Shown here piece by piece: positions 36,154 to 44,971 of a DNA stretch of 64,000 nucleotides (the first letter of the stretch is position 1; the number at the start of each line of letters is the position of its first letter). Made by a program: the position numbers and the translations under genes. The notes under the pieces are model-generated. The model ran no database searches, had not been told where the DNA came from, and was given only the letters and a program-made list of their open reading frames with translations. The stretch is from assembly GCA_000434015.1 (NCBI GenBank), contig HF999523.1, positions 169,400 to 233,399 on the forward strand, in the 5' to 3' direction. This DNA comes from Clostridium sp. CAG:571. GTDB taxonomy: Bacteria; Bacillota; Clostridia; TANB77; CAG-508.

Positions 36154-36508
36154 GTTGGAACTTATTTTAAGATAGTTTAGAATTTGTTAGAAGATAAAAG
36201 AATTTCAAGTATTAATTTAAATATATTAGAATGTAAATAGTTTAGCAGAGATTGTAGATAACAAAAAGCCATCGTATTAATTTAAATATATTAGAATGTA
36301 AATAAAAATGGACGCTGAAATAATAACAGCAATATATTAAATAATTTAAATATATGTTGAAATAACATATAACCAAAAATGTAAAAAGAAAAATGTTTGC
36401 ATCAATAGAACCAATAATAATTAAATAAAAAACTCCATATAAAGTATAATAAAACCATAAATAATTGCAAATAATAAAAGAAAAGCTAAATATGGAGGAA
36501 AAATACTT
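36154..36508. other. Non-coding gap with direct repeats
   Basis: About 350 AT-rich bases with no gene. It holds the exact 30-base direct repeat listed separately and a degenerate third copy near 36338 (AATTTAAATATATG). Confidence 0.6.
36210..36304. repeat. Exact 30-base direct repeat, two copies
   Basis: The sequence beginning TATTAATTTAAATATATTAG occupies 36210-36239 and again 36275-36304, separated by 35 unrelated bases. Both copies end GAATGTAAATA. Confidence 0.9.
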
Positions 36509-37357
36509 ATGAATTTAGGATTAGAATTATTAAAATTTGTAGTATATGCATTACTAATTGTAGTAATATCAAAATACATTTTAGTAAAACTTTTAAGAAA
36601 ATTTGCAGAAAGTTTGAATTTGAAACCAAATACTGTTGGAAATATAGCAGGAATAGCAACCTCAGTGCCAGAACTTTTAACAGTATCATTCTCAGCTTTT
36701 GCAGGTTTTATAGGAACAAGTGCGTACAATATATTAAGTTCAAACATTATTAATTTAGTTCAATATATTTTTTCCATTTTCTTAAATAAAAATCAAAAGA
36801 ATATAAAAAATAAAGCAATAAAAATTGATTTAGTGCTAGTATTAATCACAATAATTATACCGGTTATAATGCTAATTACTAGTTTAGATTTTAATATTAG
36901 TATAGTACCAATGTTTGTATTACTATTTATATTTTTTTATTACATTAATTCGAATGTGCATAAATTGTATTTAAAAAATGAAGATAAAGAGTTAGTAAAA
37001 GAGATAGAAAAAGAGATAAAGATAGTAAAGACAAAGAAAACAGCAATAATAATATATATTATATATTTAGTATTAACAGCTATAATGCTTTATATAGTGG
37101 GAAATTTATTAAGTGATACATTAACCAATTTATGTAATACATTTAATATGCCAGAGATAGTGCTTGGAATCGCATTAGGTTTTATAACAAGCATACCAGA
37201 ATTAATTACTTTTTTTGAATCACAAAAGCATTATAAAAATGAAAATATTGGAGAATTAGGTGTAGTAGAAGCTACAAACAATTTGTTAACATCAAATGTT
37301 CTAAATCTATTTGCGATACAAAGTATAGGAATACTAATATATACAATTTTTACCTAA
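36509..37357 (+). CDS. Sodium/calcium exchanger-like (CaCA family) transporter
   Basis: A 282-residue integral membrane protein with about ten hydrophobic helices and the two inverted alpha repeats of the CaCA family: GNIAGIATSVPELLTV followed by SAYNILSSNIINL, and GIALGFITSIPELITF followed by GVVEATNNLLTSNVLNL. The acidic residue in SVPEL/SIPEL forms the ion site. It is compact relative to E. coli YrbG. Ion specificity is not predictable. GGAGG precedes the ATG. Confidence 0.85.
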   Translation: MNLGLELLKFVVYALLIVVISKYILVKLLRKFAESLNLKPNTVGNIAGIATSVPELLTVSFSAFAGFIGTSAYNILSSNIINLVQYIFSIFLNKNQKNIKNKAIKIDLVLVLITIIIPVIMLITSLDFNISIVPMFVLLFIFFYYINSNVHKLYLKNEDKELVKEIEKEIKIVKTKKTAIIIYIIYLVLTAIMLYIVGNLLSDTLTNLCNTFNMPEIVLGIALGFITSIPELITFFESQKHYKNENIGELGVVEATNNLLTSNVLNLFAIQSIGILIYTIFT

Positions 37358-37423
37358 ATATGAATAACTTCCTAAAAAATGAATATAATATTAGCAATAG
37401 TATATTCAATAAGGAGAGATAAG

Positions 37424-37699
37424 ATGGAAAAAGAATATATAAAAGAAAGTACAATTAAAGAAAAAAGTGATAAAGAAAAAGATTTAGAATTAATAACTAG
37501 TATTATAAAAACTAAAAGTGAAGTCGAAAATGCAAGAAAAAATTTTGAATTTGCAGATGGAGAATTAATAGATTACTATTTATATTATATTAAAGCAAGT
37601 CAAGCAAAATTAAATTATTTATTAAAAAAAGCAAAAAAACAAGGGATTGCATTAGATATGATTAATGAATTGTATTTAAGAAAATTTAAAGTTGTGTAA
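37424..37699 (+). CDS. yaaL: YaaL-like protein (DUF2508)
   Basis: A 91-residue protein with the DUF2508 core NFEFADGELIDYYLYYIKASQAKLNYLLKKAKKQGI. In Bacillus yaaL lies between recR and bofA; here bofA follows at 52 bases, conserving that pair. ATG 37424 follows AAGGAGAG. Function unknown, probably linked to sporulation by context. Confidence 0.85.
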   Translation: MEKEYIKESTIKEKSDKEKDLELITSIIKTKSEVENARKNFEFADGELIDYYLYYIKASQAKLNYLLKKAKKQGIALDMINELYLRKFKVV

Positions 37700-37750
37700 T
37701 ATTTGTCCAAAATCAATCATAGTTATGAAATAAAGGTAGGGTGATTAAAA

Positions 37751-38011
37751 TTGGAAACGAATATGATCATAACTTTTTTTTCATGCATTATTATATTATT
37801 CATAGTTGGGAGAATTTTCATATTACCATTAAAGAAAATTTTAAAGTTAATAGTAAATTCTGTATTAGGAGGAGTTTTAATATATATTATTAATTTTTGT
37901 GGAGCATCAGTAGGATTTCATATAGGGTTAAATATTGGGACTTCAATATTTGTTGGGATTTTAGGAGTACCTGGAGCAGTTTTTTTAATAATCTTAAAGC
38001 TTATGATATAA
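37751..38011 (+). CDS. bofA: BofA family protein (pro-sigma-K processing inhibitor)
   Basis: An 86-residue membrane protein with two to three hydrophobic segments and the family motif around KLIVNSVLGGVLIYIIN and GILGVPGAVFLIIL. BofA holds the SpoIVFB protease inactive until the forespore signal. It starts at TTG 37751 after GGGTGA. It supports sporulation capacity. Confidence 0.9.
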   Translation: METNMIITFFSCIIILFIVGRIFILPLKKILKLIVNSVLGGVLIYIINFCGASVGFHIGLNIGTSIFVGILGVPGAVFLIILKLMI

Positions 38012-38115
38012 AGAAGCAAAAAGTACTTTTAATTATGTATACTAATGTTGCGAAATTGCTGGATTTTTTACAATAAAGATGGTATAATTATAATAGATTG
38101 TTAAAAGTTCAGTCT

Positions 38116-38153
38116 GATTGTTGTTTTTTGAAGCTCTTAATAGAGCAACAATC
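38116..38153 (+). promoter_or_regulatory. Leader hairpin of the 38185 gene
   Basis: GATTGTTG (38116-38123) pairs with CAACAATC (38146-38153), with an inner GCTCT/AGAGC helix. It sits just after two tandem TATAAT sequences at 38083-38094 and is not followed by a T-run, so it may stabilise or regulate the mRNA. Confidence 0.4.
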
Positions 38154-38184
38154 CCGCAAAAGAAGAGTAGAAAGAGAGTAAAGC

Positions 38185-38439
38185 ATGGAAGTAATTATAA
38201 AAGTAATTTCTGTTAATTCTATTCAAATTGTTGGTAGATCTAACTTTGATACAGAATTTGTTGTGAAATTACTTGTGCAAAAGGTTGCAAAATATGCAAC
38301 GATTGCAGAAAGGTATAAAGCCGTTCCACTGCAATCTGAGCAGATTTGTTGCCCGTATGCAAAAATCATGGTGCATGCCACTTACATGTTTAAGGATGAA
38401 AAGTCCTTGAACGATTTTGCAAGTGAATGTAACAAATAA
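38185..38439 (+). CDS. Unknown 84-residue protein in a foreign-looking single-gene unit
   Basis: A small protein resembling HPr only in size and strand-helix pattern: IIKVISVNSIQIVGRSNFDTEFV at the start and a CCPYAKIMVHATYMFKDEKSL segment later. It lacks the HPr histidine motif, so I do not assign it. AGAGAGTAAAGC precedes the ATG. Codons such as GCC, CCG, CTG and AAG are used more than in neighbours. It has its own promoter, leader hairpin and terminator. Confidence 0.6.
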   Translation: MEVIIKVISVNSIQIVGRSNFDTEFVVKLLVQKVAKYATIAERYKAVPLQSEQICCPYAKIMVHATYMFKDEKSLNDFASECNK

Positions 38440-38453
38440 AGCATCTATCTTTA

Positions 38454-38512
38454 CTAAAAAAGACTTAAAAAGTTTGGAATTTCCAAATCTTTTTGAGTCT
38501 TTTTTCTATAAT
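38454..38512. terminator. Terminator between the 38185 gene and glmS
   Basis: AAAAAAGACTTAAAAAG-TTTGGA pairs with TCCAAA-CTTTTTGAGTCTTTTTT, a long stem with a T-run; usable by both convergent genes. Confidence 0.85.
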
Positions 38513-38524
38513 ATCATAAAATAA

Positions 38525-40368
38525 TTATTCAACTGTAACAGATTTTGCTAAGTTTCTAGGTTTATCTACATCCAATCCTTTATTTTTAGAAATATAATAA
38601 GAAATTAATTGCAAAGGTATAACAGAAAGAATAGGTGAGATAAGAGGATCTGTTTCTGGAATATTAATTACAAAATCAAAATTACTATTTGGTAAAGTTT
38701 GATTTGTAACGACTAAAGTTTTAGCGCCACGAGTGATTACTTCTTGTATATTGCTAATAGATTTTTCTACTAAATTTGGATCAGTAATTATACTAATAAC
38801 TGTAATTCCATTTTCTATTAATGCAATAGGTCCGTGTTTTAATTCACCAGCAGCATATGCTTCAGAATGAATGTATGAAATTTCTTTCAATTTTAAAGAG
38901 CCTTCTAGAGAAGTATTATAATCGGTTCCTCTACCTAAGAAAAACATATCTTTTTGTGTATATACTTTTTTTGCAAATTCTTTTATCTCTTCTGTATTAT
39001 CTAATATAGTGTCTATTTTAGAAGGTAAATCTAAAATGTCTGCTTTTAATTTTTCTAAAACTTTTGAATCTGTAGTACCTAAAACTTCTGCAAAATATAT
39101 TGCCAAAATTGCAAGAAGTACAACTTGTGATGTATAAGCTTTGGTAGAAGCAACAGCTATTTCTGGACCAGCATGAGTATATATAGTATAATCTGCCTCT
39201 CTTGTAATAGAACTTCCAATTACATTAGAAATTGCTAGTGTTTTGGCACCTTTAGTTTTTGATAGTTTTAAAGCAGCAATAGTATCTGCTGTTTCACCAG
39301 ATTGACTAACATAAATACACAAAGTTTTTTCATCTATAATTGGATCTCTATATCTAAACTCTGAAGCTATATCTACAGTTACAGGAATATGACAAAGTTT
39401 TTCTATTAGATTTTTTCCAACTAAGCCTGCATGCATAGCAGTACCACAAGCTACTATGTATATTTTATTTATAGTAGAAAGATAATCTTTTGAAATATCT
39501 ATATCATCAAAAAAGCAAGGTTCACCAAGTTTAAATCTAGAACCAACAGTTTCTCTAATTGAATTTGGTTGCTCAAAAATTTCTTTAAGCATATAATCTT
39601 CAAATCCACCTTTTTCAGCAGCTCCAGCATCCCACTCAATATTTTTAATAGGTTTATTATGTTCTTCTAAGCTGCTATCATAAAATCTAATATGATCAGT
39701 ATATATAACAGCATATTCATTATCATTTAATAAATAAAAATCTTTTGTATAAGTAAGTAAAGCAGGAATATCTGATGCAATATGATTTTCTTTTTCTCCT
39801 TTGCCAATAACAAGAGGACTATCTTTTCGAACAACAATTATTCTATCAGGATAAAGAGGAGATATAACTTCAATTGCATAACTTCCTTTTAAATCGTCAA
39901 TAGCTGATTTTACAGCTCTTAAAAATTTTTCATCGTCTTGTTTTTCATCTTTTGAAAAATAATAGTGTATTAAGTTTGGAATAACTTCTGTATCTGTTTG
40001 AGATAAAAAGGTATATCCATTTTTTATTAAAAAATCTCTTAATTCACTATAATTTTCAATAATACCATTATGAACAACAGCAAAACTATTGCTATTATCC
40101 ATATGAGGATGTGAATTTTCTTTAGAAGGTTTACCATGTGTTGCCCATCTAGTATGAGCAATACCGAATAGTTCCTTCTAATTTATCTAATCCATCTAAG
40201 TTATATAGGTTTTTAACTCTTCCTTTATCTTTCATAACTTTAATGCCATCTTTTTCTAAAGAAGCAATTCCGACTTGAGTCGTATCCTCTATATTCTAAA
40301 CATAAAAGACCATTAATCAAAATAGGATAAGCTTTTTTTTCACCTACATATCCAACAATTCCACACAT
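38525..40368 (-). CDS. glmS: Glucosamine-6-phosphate synthase, needs two +1 recodings at CGG
   Basis: The full protein is 613 residues, normal for GlmS, and makes glucosamine-6-phosphate from fructose-6-phosphate and glutamine. ATG 40368 opens the Ntn glutaminase domain with catalytic Cys2 (MCGIVGYVGEKK), but zero frame is lost at codon 33 (40272) and again, in the next frame, at codon 68 (40166). Skipping C at both gives EYRGYDSSGIASLEKDG and LEGTIGIAHTRWATHG, both invariant family segments, then the SIS domains with SQSGETADT and AVASTKAYTSQV and the LAKSVTVE end. A glmS ribozyme leader precedes it. Confidence 0.92.
40164..40166 (-). other. CGG +1 recoding site 4 (glmS, ATT-C-GGT)
   Basis: The frame entered after site 5 meets CGG here; reading GGT gives the invariant GIAHTRWATHG. 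Confidence 0.9.
40270..40272 (-). other. CGG +1 recoding site 5 (glmS, AGT-C-GGA)
   Basis: Zero-frame codon 33 is CGG; reading GGA gives the conserved YDSSGIA. Confidence 0.9.
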
Positions 40369-40390
40369 AAAAAAATACCTCCATAAATTT

Positions 40391-40560
40391 GTTTTTTATA
40401 AGGTACGCAAAATAAACGTTACTAATATTAGCTTTGTTCTAATATTACTATTAGGTTTTAACTAATATATAATGACAGTAACTATATGCCATAGAGTCAT
40501 CCGCCGAATATTTCGATAAACTCTAAACCTCGTCAACAATATTAACATTGTCCTGGCGCT
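40391..40560 (-). ncRNA. glmS ribozyme-riboswitch
   Basis: On the minus strand AGCGCCAGGAC at 40560 opens the P1/P2 region, followed by GTTGACGAGGT, ATCGAAATATTCGGCGGATGAC and an AT-rich P3-P4, the layout of the glucosamine-6-phosphate-activated self-cleaving glmS RNA. The predicted cut is between A40560 and G40559. It ends about 20 bases before the glmS ribosome-binding site. Confidence 0.93.
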
Positions 40561-40623
40561 TAAAACTAAAAATATCTCCTTTCGCTTTTTGTCTTCTTTT
40601 GCGTAAATTATAATTATGATATT

Positions 40624-40652
40624 ATATTACCGTAAAAGAAAAAATGTTTCAA
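40624..40652 (-). promoter_or_regulatory. Predicted glmS promoter
   Basis: TTGAAA (40652-40647) and TAATAT (40629-40624) are 17 bases apart, upstream of the ribozyme; a TATAAT overlaps at 40626-40621. Confidence 0.45.
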
Positions 40653-40991
40653 GTTTTTTTATAAAAAAAGAAAAAATAGAAAAAACGATTTTAGGGCTAA
40701 AGTAATATTAATTAAAAACTAAATAAATTTTAGTTTAAATAAAAGAAAGTTTAAAAATAAAATGAAATTGAAATTAATGTAAGATAAAAGGTTAAATGTA
40801 ATTTTAAAAGATTAAAAAGTATAATTGAATGTTAAATTAATAGTACAATTCGTATTAAATGTTGATAAATTAAATGTTATGTGGTAGATTAAAAAGAAAG
40901 AATAAATTAAAAAATATTCTATAATGAGTATTTAACTTAAAATTTAATGAGTATGAGAAAGAACATTAAATAAAAAGAAGAGAGGAAAGTT
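40653..40991. other. AT-rich gap between glmS promoter and uvrC
   Basis: No gene or clear hairpin is visible. TTAAATGT or its near variants occur at least four times between 40790 and 40880, probably composition. The uvrC ribosome-binding site AGAGGAAAG is at the end. Confidence 0.5.
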
Positions 40992-42800
40992 ATGTTTGAT
41001 ATAGAAACTGAATTAAAAAAATTACCACATAAACCAGGTGTATATATTATGCATGATAAAAACGATAAAATAATTTATGTTGGAAAAGCTATATCTTTAA
41101 GAAATAGAGTAAGACAGTACTTTAGAAAAAACAAAAAAACAAAAAGAATAGAAAATATGGTAGCTTTAGTAGATCATTTTGAATATATAGTAACAGATAA
41201 TGAAGCAGAAGCTTTGATTTTGGAATGTAATTTAATAAAGAAAAATATGCCAAAATTTAATGTGTTATTAAAAGATGATAAAACATACCCATATATAAAA
41301 ATAAATGTAAAATCTGATTATCCAGACGTATATATAACAAGAAGAATTTTAAATGATGGCGCAAAATATTTTGGACCATATGCAAGTAGTGGCAGTGCAA
41401 AAGAAATGGTAGATTTTATAAAAACTAAATTTAAAATAAGACAATGCAAAAGTTTTAAATATAAAGATAGACCATGTTTAAATTATCATATAAAAAAATG
41501 TTTAGCACCATGTATGGGTTATATTTCTAAAGAAGAATATAAAAAACAAATAGATGAAATCATAGAATTATTAGAGGGAAGAACAGAGAAAATACTTAAA
41601 CAATTAGATGAGCAAATGAAAGACGCTTCACAAAAACAAGAATATGAAAAAGCAGCATATTTAAGAGATAAAAAAATTGCAATAGAAAGAATATCAGAAA
41701 GACAAAAAGTTTCAAATATATCTGAAAATGATATTGATGTAATTGGAATTGCTAGAAACGAACTAGAAGTTTGTATAGAAATTTTCTTCGTAAGAGGAAG
41801 TAAGATGATAGGAAGAGAACATTTCTTTTTTGAAGGGTTAAATGATGAAACAGATAGTGAAATTTTATCAAGTTTTATAAAACAATTTTATATGAATAGA
41901 CCAATACTTCCAAATAAAATTATGATAAAAGAAGAAATAGAAGATAGAGAGCTTATAGAGTATTTGTTAACAAGTAGTATAGATAGAAAAGTAGAAATAA
42001 AAAGTCCTAAAAAGGGAGAAAAATTGCGACTTGTAGAGATGGCAGAAAAAAATGCTTTAATTACACTAAATAATAAAGAAAAAGATAAGTACAATGTAAT
42101 AAATGAATTAAAAGAAGTTTTAAAAATGGAAAAAGTTCCAAGGAAAATAGAATGCTATGATATTTCAAATATATCTGGAACATATATGGTTGCAGGAATG
42201 TGTGTTATGTTAGATGGAATAATAAAAAAGAATCTATCTAAAAGATTTAAAATAAAAACTGTAATGTCACAAGATGATCCTGCATGTATGAAAGAAGTAA
42301 TAGAAAGAAGGTTAATTCATTCTATAAAAGACCCAAAAAGTGGTTTTGGGAGAATTCCAGATGTAATATTTGTAGATGGAGGAATAACACAAATAAGAGC
42401 AGCAAAAGAAGTAATAAAAAAATTAGGTTTAAACATACCAATATTTGGAATGGTAAAAAATGATAAACACCAAACAAGAGCACTAATGGACGAAAACAGA
42501 AAAGAGTTAAAATTGTCTGAAAAATTAATGAACACAATAACAATGTTTCAAGATACAGTTCACGATACTGCAATAGGATATCACAAAAAGTTAAGAGATG
42601 CAGCTATAACAAAATCTGAATTAGATGAAATAACAGGAATAGGAACAATGAAAAAAACAAGTTTATTAAAAGCTTTTGGAAGTGTTGAAAAAATAAAAGA
42701 AGCGGATGTAGAAGAAATAGCAAAAGTAAAAGGAATAAATTTAGAATTAGCAAAAAAAATAAAAGATAAATTAGTAAATGGCGATGAAACAAACAAATAA
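40992..42800 (+). CDS. uvrC: Excinuclease ABC subunit C
   Basis: A 602-residue UvrC. The N-terminal GIY-YIG nuclease (KPGVYIMHDKNDKIIYVGKAISLRNRVRQYF) makes the 3' incision; the UVR helix with EYEKAAYLRDKKIAIERI near 220 contacts UvrB; the RNase H-like domain (ECYDISNISGTYMVAGM; FVDGGITQIRAA) makes the 5' incision; and a helix-hairpin-helix pair with ITGIGTMKKTSLLKAFGS ends the protein. Single gene before a long terminator. Native codon use. Confidence 0.96.
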   Translation: MFDIETELKKLPHKPGVYIMHDKNDKIIYVGKAISLRNRVRQYFRKNKKTKRIENMVALVDHFEYIVTDNEAEALILECNLIKKNMPKFNVLLKDDKTYPYIKINVKSDYPDVYITRRILNDGAKYFGPYASSGSAKEMVDFIKTKFKIRQCKSFKYKDRPCLNYHIKKCLAPCMGYISKEEYKKQIDEIIELLEGRTEKILKQLDEQMKDASQKQEYEKAAYLRDKKIAIERISERQKVSNISENDIDVIGIARNELEVCIEIFFVRGSKMIGREHFFFEGLNDETDSEILSSFIKQFYMNRPILPNKIMIKEEIEDRELIEYLLTSSIDRKVEIKSPKKGEKLRLVEMAEKNALITLNNKEKDKYNVINELKEVLKMEKVPRKIECYDISNISGTYMVAGMCVMLDGIIKKNLSKRFKIKTVMSQDDPACMKEVIERRLIHSIKDPKSGFGRIPDVIFVDGGITQIRAAKEVIKKLGLNIPIFGMVKNDKHQTRALMDENRKELKLSEKLMNTITMFQDTVHDTAIGYHKKLRDAAITKSELDEITGIGTMKKTSLLKAFGSVEKIKEADVEEIAKVKGINLELAKKIKDKLVNGDETNK

Positions 42801-42853
42801 ATGAATAAGTTTTGGCTAAAGAAATAAAAATACCAAAACTTATTCATTTATAT
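42796..42853 (+). terminator. Terminator overlapping the end of uvrC
   Basis: AAATAAATGAATAAGTTTTGG pairs with CCAAAACTTATTCATTTAT around a 17-base loop, followed by T-rich sequence. Confidence 0.8.
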
Positions 42854-42985
42854 TTTAGTTTAAAACAATGTTTAACTTGAAAAATATGGTATTTTTTGTT
42901 ATAATAAAGTTTGTAATTTTATTCATAAAACTCAAACAATACGAATATATATTTAATATTAGCAAAAGAATAAAGGGGGAGTTTT

Positions 42986-43195
42986 ATGGAATACACAAAA
43001 GATATTATATTTAGTGTAAAATATAATGAGGAAAAAGATTGTTTAGAATTAAAAAATAGTGGAAAATTTGAAAAAATTCACGACTTAATAAAAAGAAACA
43101 AAGCAATTTCTATAATTACTATAGTAAGTACATGTTTAATAGTATGGGATATAATTTTAATTAATAATTTTATAAATTTATTAAATGAGATTTAA
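42986..43195 (+). CDS. Unknown 69-residue protein with one C-terminal membrane segment
   Basis: The N-terminal half is soluble and charged (YNEEKDCLELKNSGKFEKIHD); the C-terminal half has a transmembrane helix (AISIITIVSTCLIVWDIILI). GGGGGAG precedes the ATG. It is followed 18 bases later by the methyltransferase gene, with which it may be expressed. Not recognised. Confidence 0.65.
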   Translation: MEYTKDIIFSVKYNEEKDCLELKNSGKFEKIHDLIKRNKAISIITIVSTCLIVWDIILINNFINLLNEI

Positions 43196-43213
43196 TAAAA
43201 GAAAGGTAAAAAA

Positions 43214-44077
43214 ATGAATATAGCAAGTAATTGGAAAGATTATGAAATACTAGATATGGCAAATGGCGAAAAACTAGAAAGATGGAAAGATGTAATATTA
43301 GTAAGACCAGATCCACAAATAATATGGAAGGACAAGTCTTTCAAAGAAAAGTGGAATAAAGTAAATGCAAAATATATTAGAAGTAATACAGGTGGAGGAA
43401 AATGGGAATATAATAAACAAATTCCTAAAAGTTGGCAAATTAAATATAAAAATTTATGTTTTAACATTAAGCCTATGGGATTTAAACATACAGGTCTTTT
43501 CCCAGAGCAAGCAGTTAATTGGGATTGGATGATGAATAAAATAAAGAATGCTAAAAGAGAGATAAAAGTTTTAAATTTGTTTGCATATACAGGTGGAGCA
43601 ACAGTTGCTTGTTTATCAGCAGGAGGAAGTGTATGTCATGTAGATAGTTCTAAAGGAATGGTATCTTGGGCAAAAGAAAATGTAATCTCATCTGGTTTAC
43701 AAGATAGAAAAGTAAGATATATTGTTGATGATGTTGTAAAATTTGTAAATAGAGAAATAAGAAGAGGAAATAAGTATGATGCAATTATAATGGATCCGCC
43801 ATCTTATGGAAGAGGTGCAAATGGTGAAGTATGGCAATTTGAAGAAAATATATATGACTTAGTTAATTTATGTACAAAAGTATTGTCAGATAATCCATTA
43901 TTTTTCTTAATAAATTCATATACAACAGGCATATCAAGTACTGTTCTAGAAAATATATTGAGAATAAATATAAACAAAAAATATAAAGGGACTTTTAGCA
44001 ATGGGGAGATAGGTCTTCCTATGACAGATTCTAAATTAATATTACCATGTGGAATATATGGTAAATGGGAGAAATAA
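43214..44077 (+). CDS. SAM-dependent methyltransferase, RlmI/RlmK-like
   Basis: A 287-residue class I methyltransferase. Motif I is LNLFAYTGGATVACLSAGG near residue 122, followed by VDSSKGMVSWAKEN and the catalytic-region MDPPSYGRG (DPPSY, as in rRNA 5-methylcytosine or N-methyl transferases of the RlmI/RlmK type). The N-terminal PUA domain of RlmI is missing; instead there is a 100-residue beta-rich segment. The target, probably rRNA, is inferred from the pseudouridine synthase gene that follows immediately. Confidence 0.82.
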   Translation: MNIASNWKDYEILDMANGEKLERWKDVILVRPDPQIIWKDKSFKEKWNKVNAKYIRSNTGGGKWEYNKQIPKSWQIKYKNLCFNIKPMGFKHTGLFPEQAVNWDWMMNKIKNAKREIKVLNLFAYTGGATVACLSAGGSVCHVDSSKGMVSWAKENVISSGLQDRKVRYIVDDVVKFVNREIRRGNKYDAIIMDPPSYGRGANGEVWQFEENIYDLVNLCTKVLSDNPLFFLINSYTTGISSTVLENILRININKKYKGTFSNGEIGLPMTDSKLILPCGIYGKWEK

Positions 44078-44078
44078 A

Positions 44079-44768
44079 ATGCAAAATTTACATGTAATAT
44101 ATGAAGATAATCATATTATTGTAGTAGAAAAGCCTGTTAATATACCTTCGCAAGGAGATAAAACAGGAGATAAAGATATGCTAACAATAATAAAAGAATA
44201 TATAAAAGAAAAATATAATAAACCAGGAGATGTATATTTAGGTTTAGTACATAGATTAGATAGACCAGTAGGAGGAGTAATGGTATTTGCCAAAACATCA
44301 AAAGCTGCTTCTAGGTTGAGTGAACAAGTAAGAATAAAAGAATTTAAAAAAACATATCTAGTAATAGTAAATGGAAAATTTGATAAAAATAAAGGAATAT
44401 TAGAAGATTACTTATTAAAAAATGAAAAAAATAATATGAGTAAAGTTGTTAAAGAAGGAACGAAGAATTCAAAGCTAGCAAGTTTGGATTATGAAGTGCT
44501 TAAATATAATGAAGAGATTAACTTGTCTGTTTTAAAAATTAACCTACATACAGGAAGACATCATCAAATAAGAGTACAACTATCCAGCAGAAATCATAGC
44601 ATTTATGGTGATCAAAAGTATGGTGGAAGAGGACATGGAAAACAGATTGCATTATGGGCATATAAACTAACAATAAAACATCCGATTACTAAAGAAGAAA
44701 TGGAGTTTAAATGTCTTCCTAAATATGAAGGAAGTTGGAAAATACTAGAAGATATAAATTTGCAATAA
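44079..44768 (+). CDS. RluA/RluD-family pseudouridine synthase
   Basis: A 229-residue RNA pseudouridine synthase: IYEDNHIIVVEKPVNIPSQG at the N-terminus, the catalytic Asp in LVHRLDRPVGGVMVFAKT near residue 62, and the LHTGRHHQIRVQLS motif near 165. The S4 RNA-binding domain is absent, so this is a short family member. It starts one base after the methyltransferase stop, so the two are tightly coupled, most likely as rRNA modifiers. ATG 44079 is chosen over an upstream frame extension inside that gene. Confidence 0.88.
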   Translation: MQNLHVIYEDNHIIVVEKPVNIPSQGDKTGDKDMLTIIKEYIKEKYNKPGDVYLGLVHRLDRPVGGVMVFAKTSKAASRLSEQVRIKEFKKTYLVIVNGKFDKNKGILEDYLLKNEKNNMSKVVKEGTKNSKLASLDYEVLKYNEEINLSVLKINLHTGRHHQIRVQLSSRNHSIYGDQKYGGRGHGKQIALWAYKLTIKHPITKEEMEFKCLPKYEGSWKILEDINLQ

Positions 44769-44850
44769 AAATATTTGAAAAATTATAAATTGCTTATGGA
44801 AATTTCAAAACACAAATATTGATTTTATGTAAATTTTATGAAAATAATAA

Positions 44851-44894
44851 AAAACGATACAAAAATACAAATGCAATTTTTTGTGTCGTTTTTT
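44851..44894 (+). terminator. Terminator after the pseudouridine synthase gene
   Basis: AAAACGATACAAAAA pairs with TTTTTGTGTCGTTTT, with one G-U pair, around a nine-base loop and followed by T residues. Confidence 0.85.
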
Positions 44895-44971
44895 GATGTT
44901 TTTGTAAACAAAAAGAAACAATTTTAAAATTAAATAGTATTATTAGTTTAAGAAATAAGTGAGGTGACAAA

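Noticed and set aside
36210..36304. Minimal CRISPR array
   Set aside because: Two 30-base repeats with one 35-base spacer look superficially right, but the repeat is almost pure A and T, not palindromic, the spacer-side repeat is degenerate, and no cas gene is present.
38185..38439. The 84-residue protein as HPr
   Set aside because: Size and strand-helix feel are similar, but the active-site histidine and serine motifs are absent.
38525..40368. glmS, recO, gltX and the others as pseudogenes
   Set aside because: No stops or decay are seen outside the single C insertions, several are essential genes, and glmS keeps an intact ribozyme leader.
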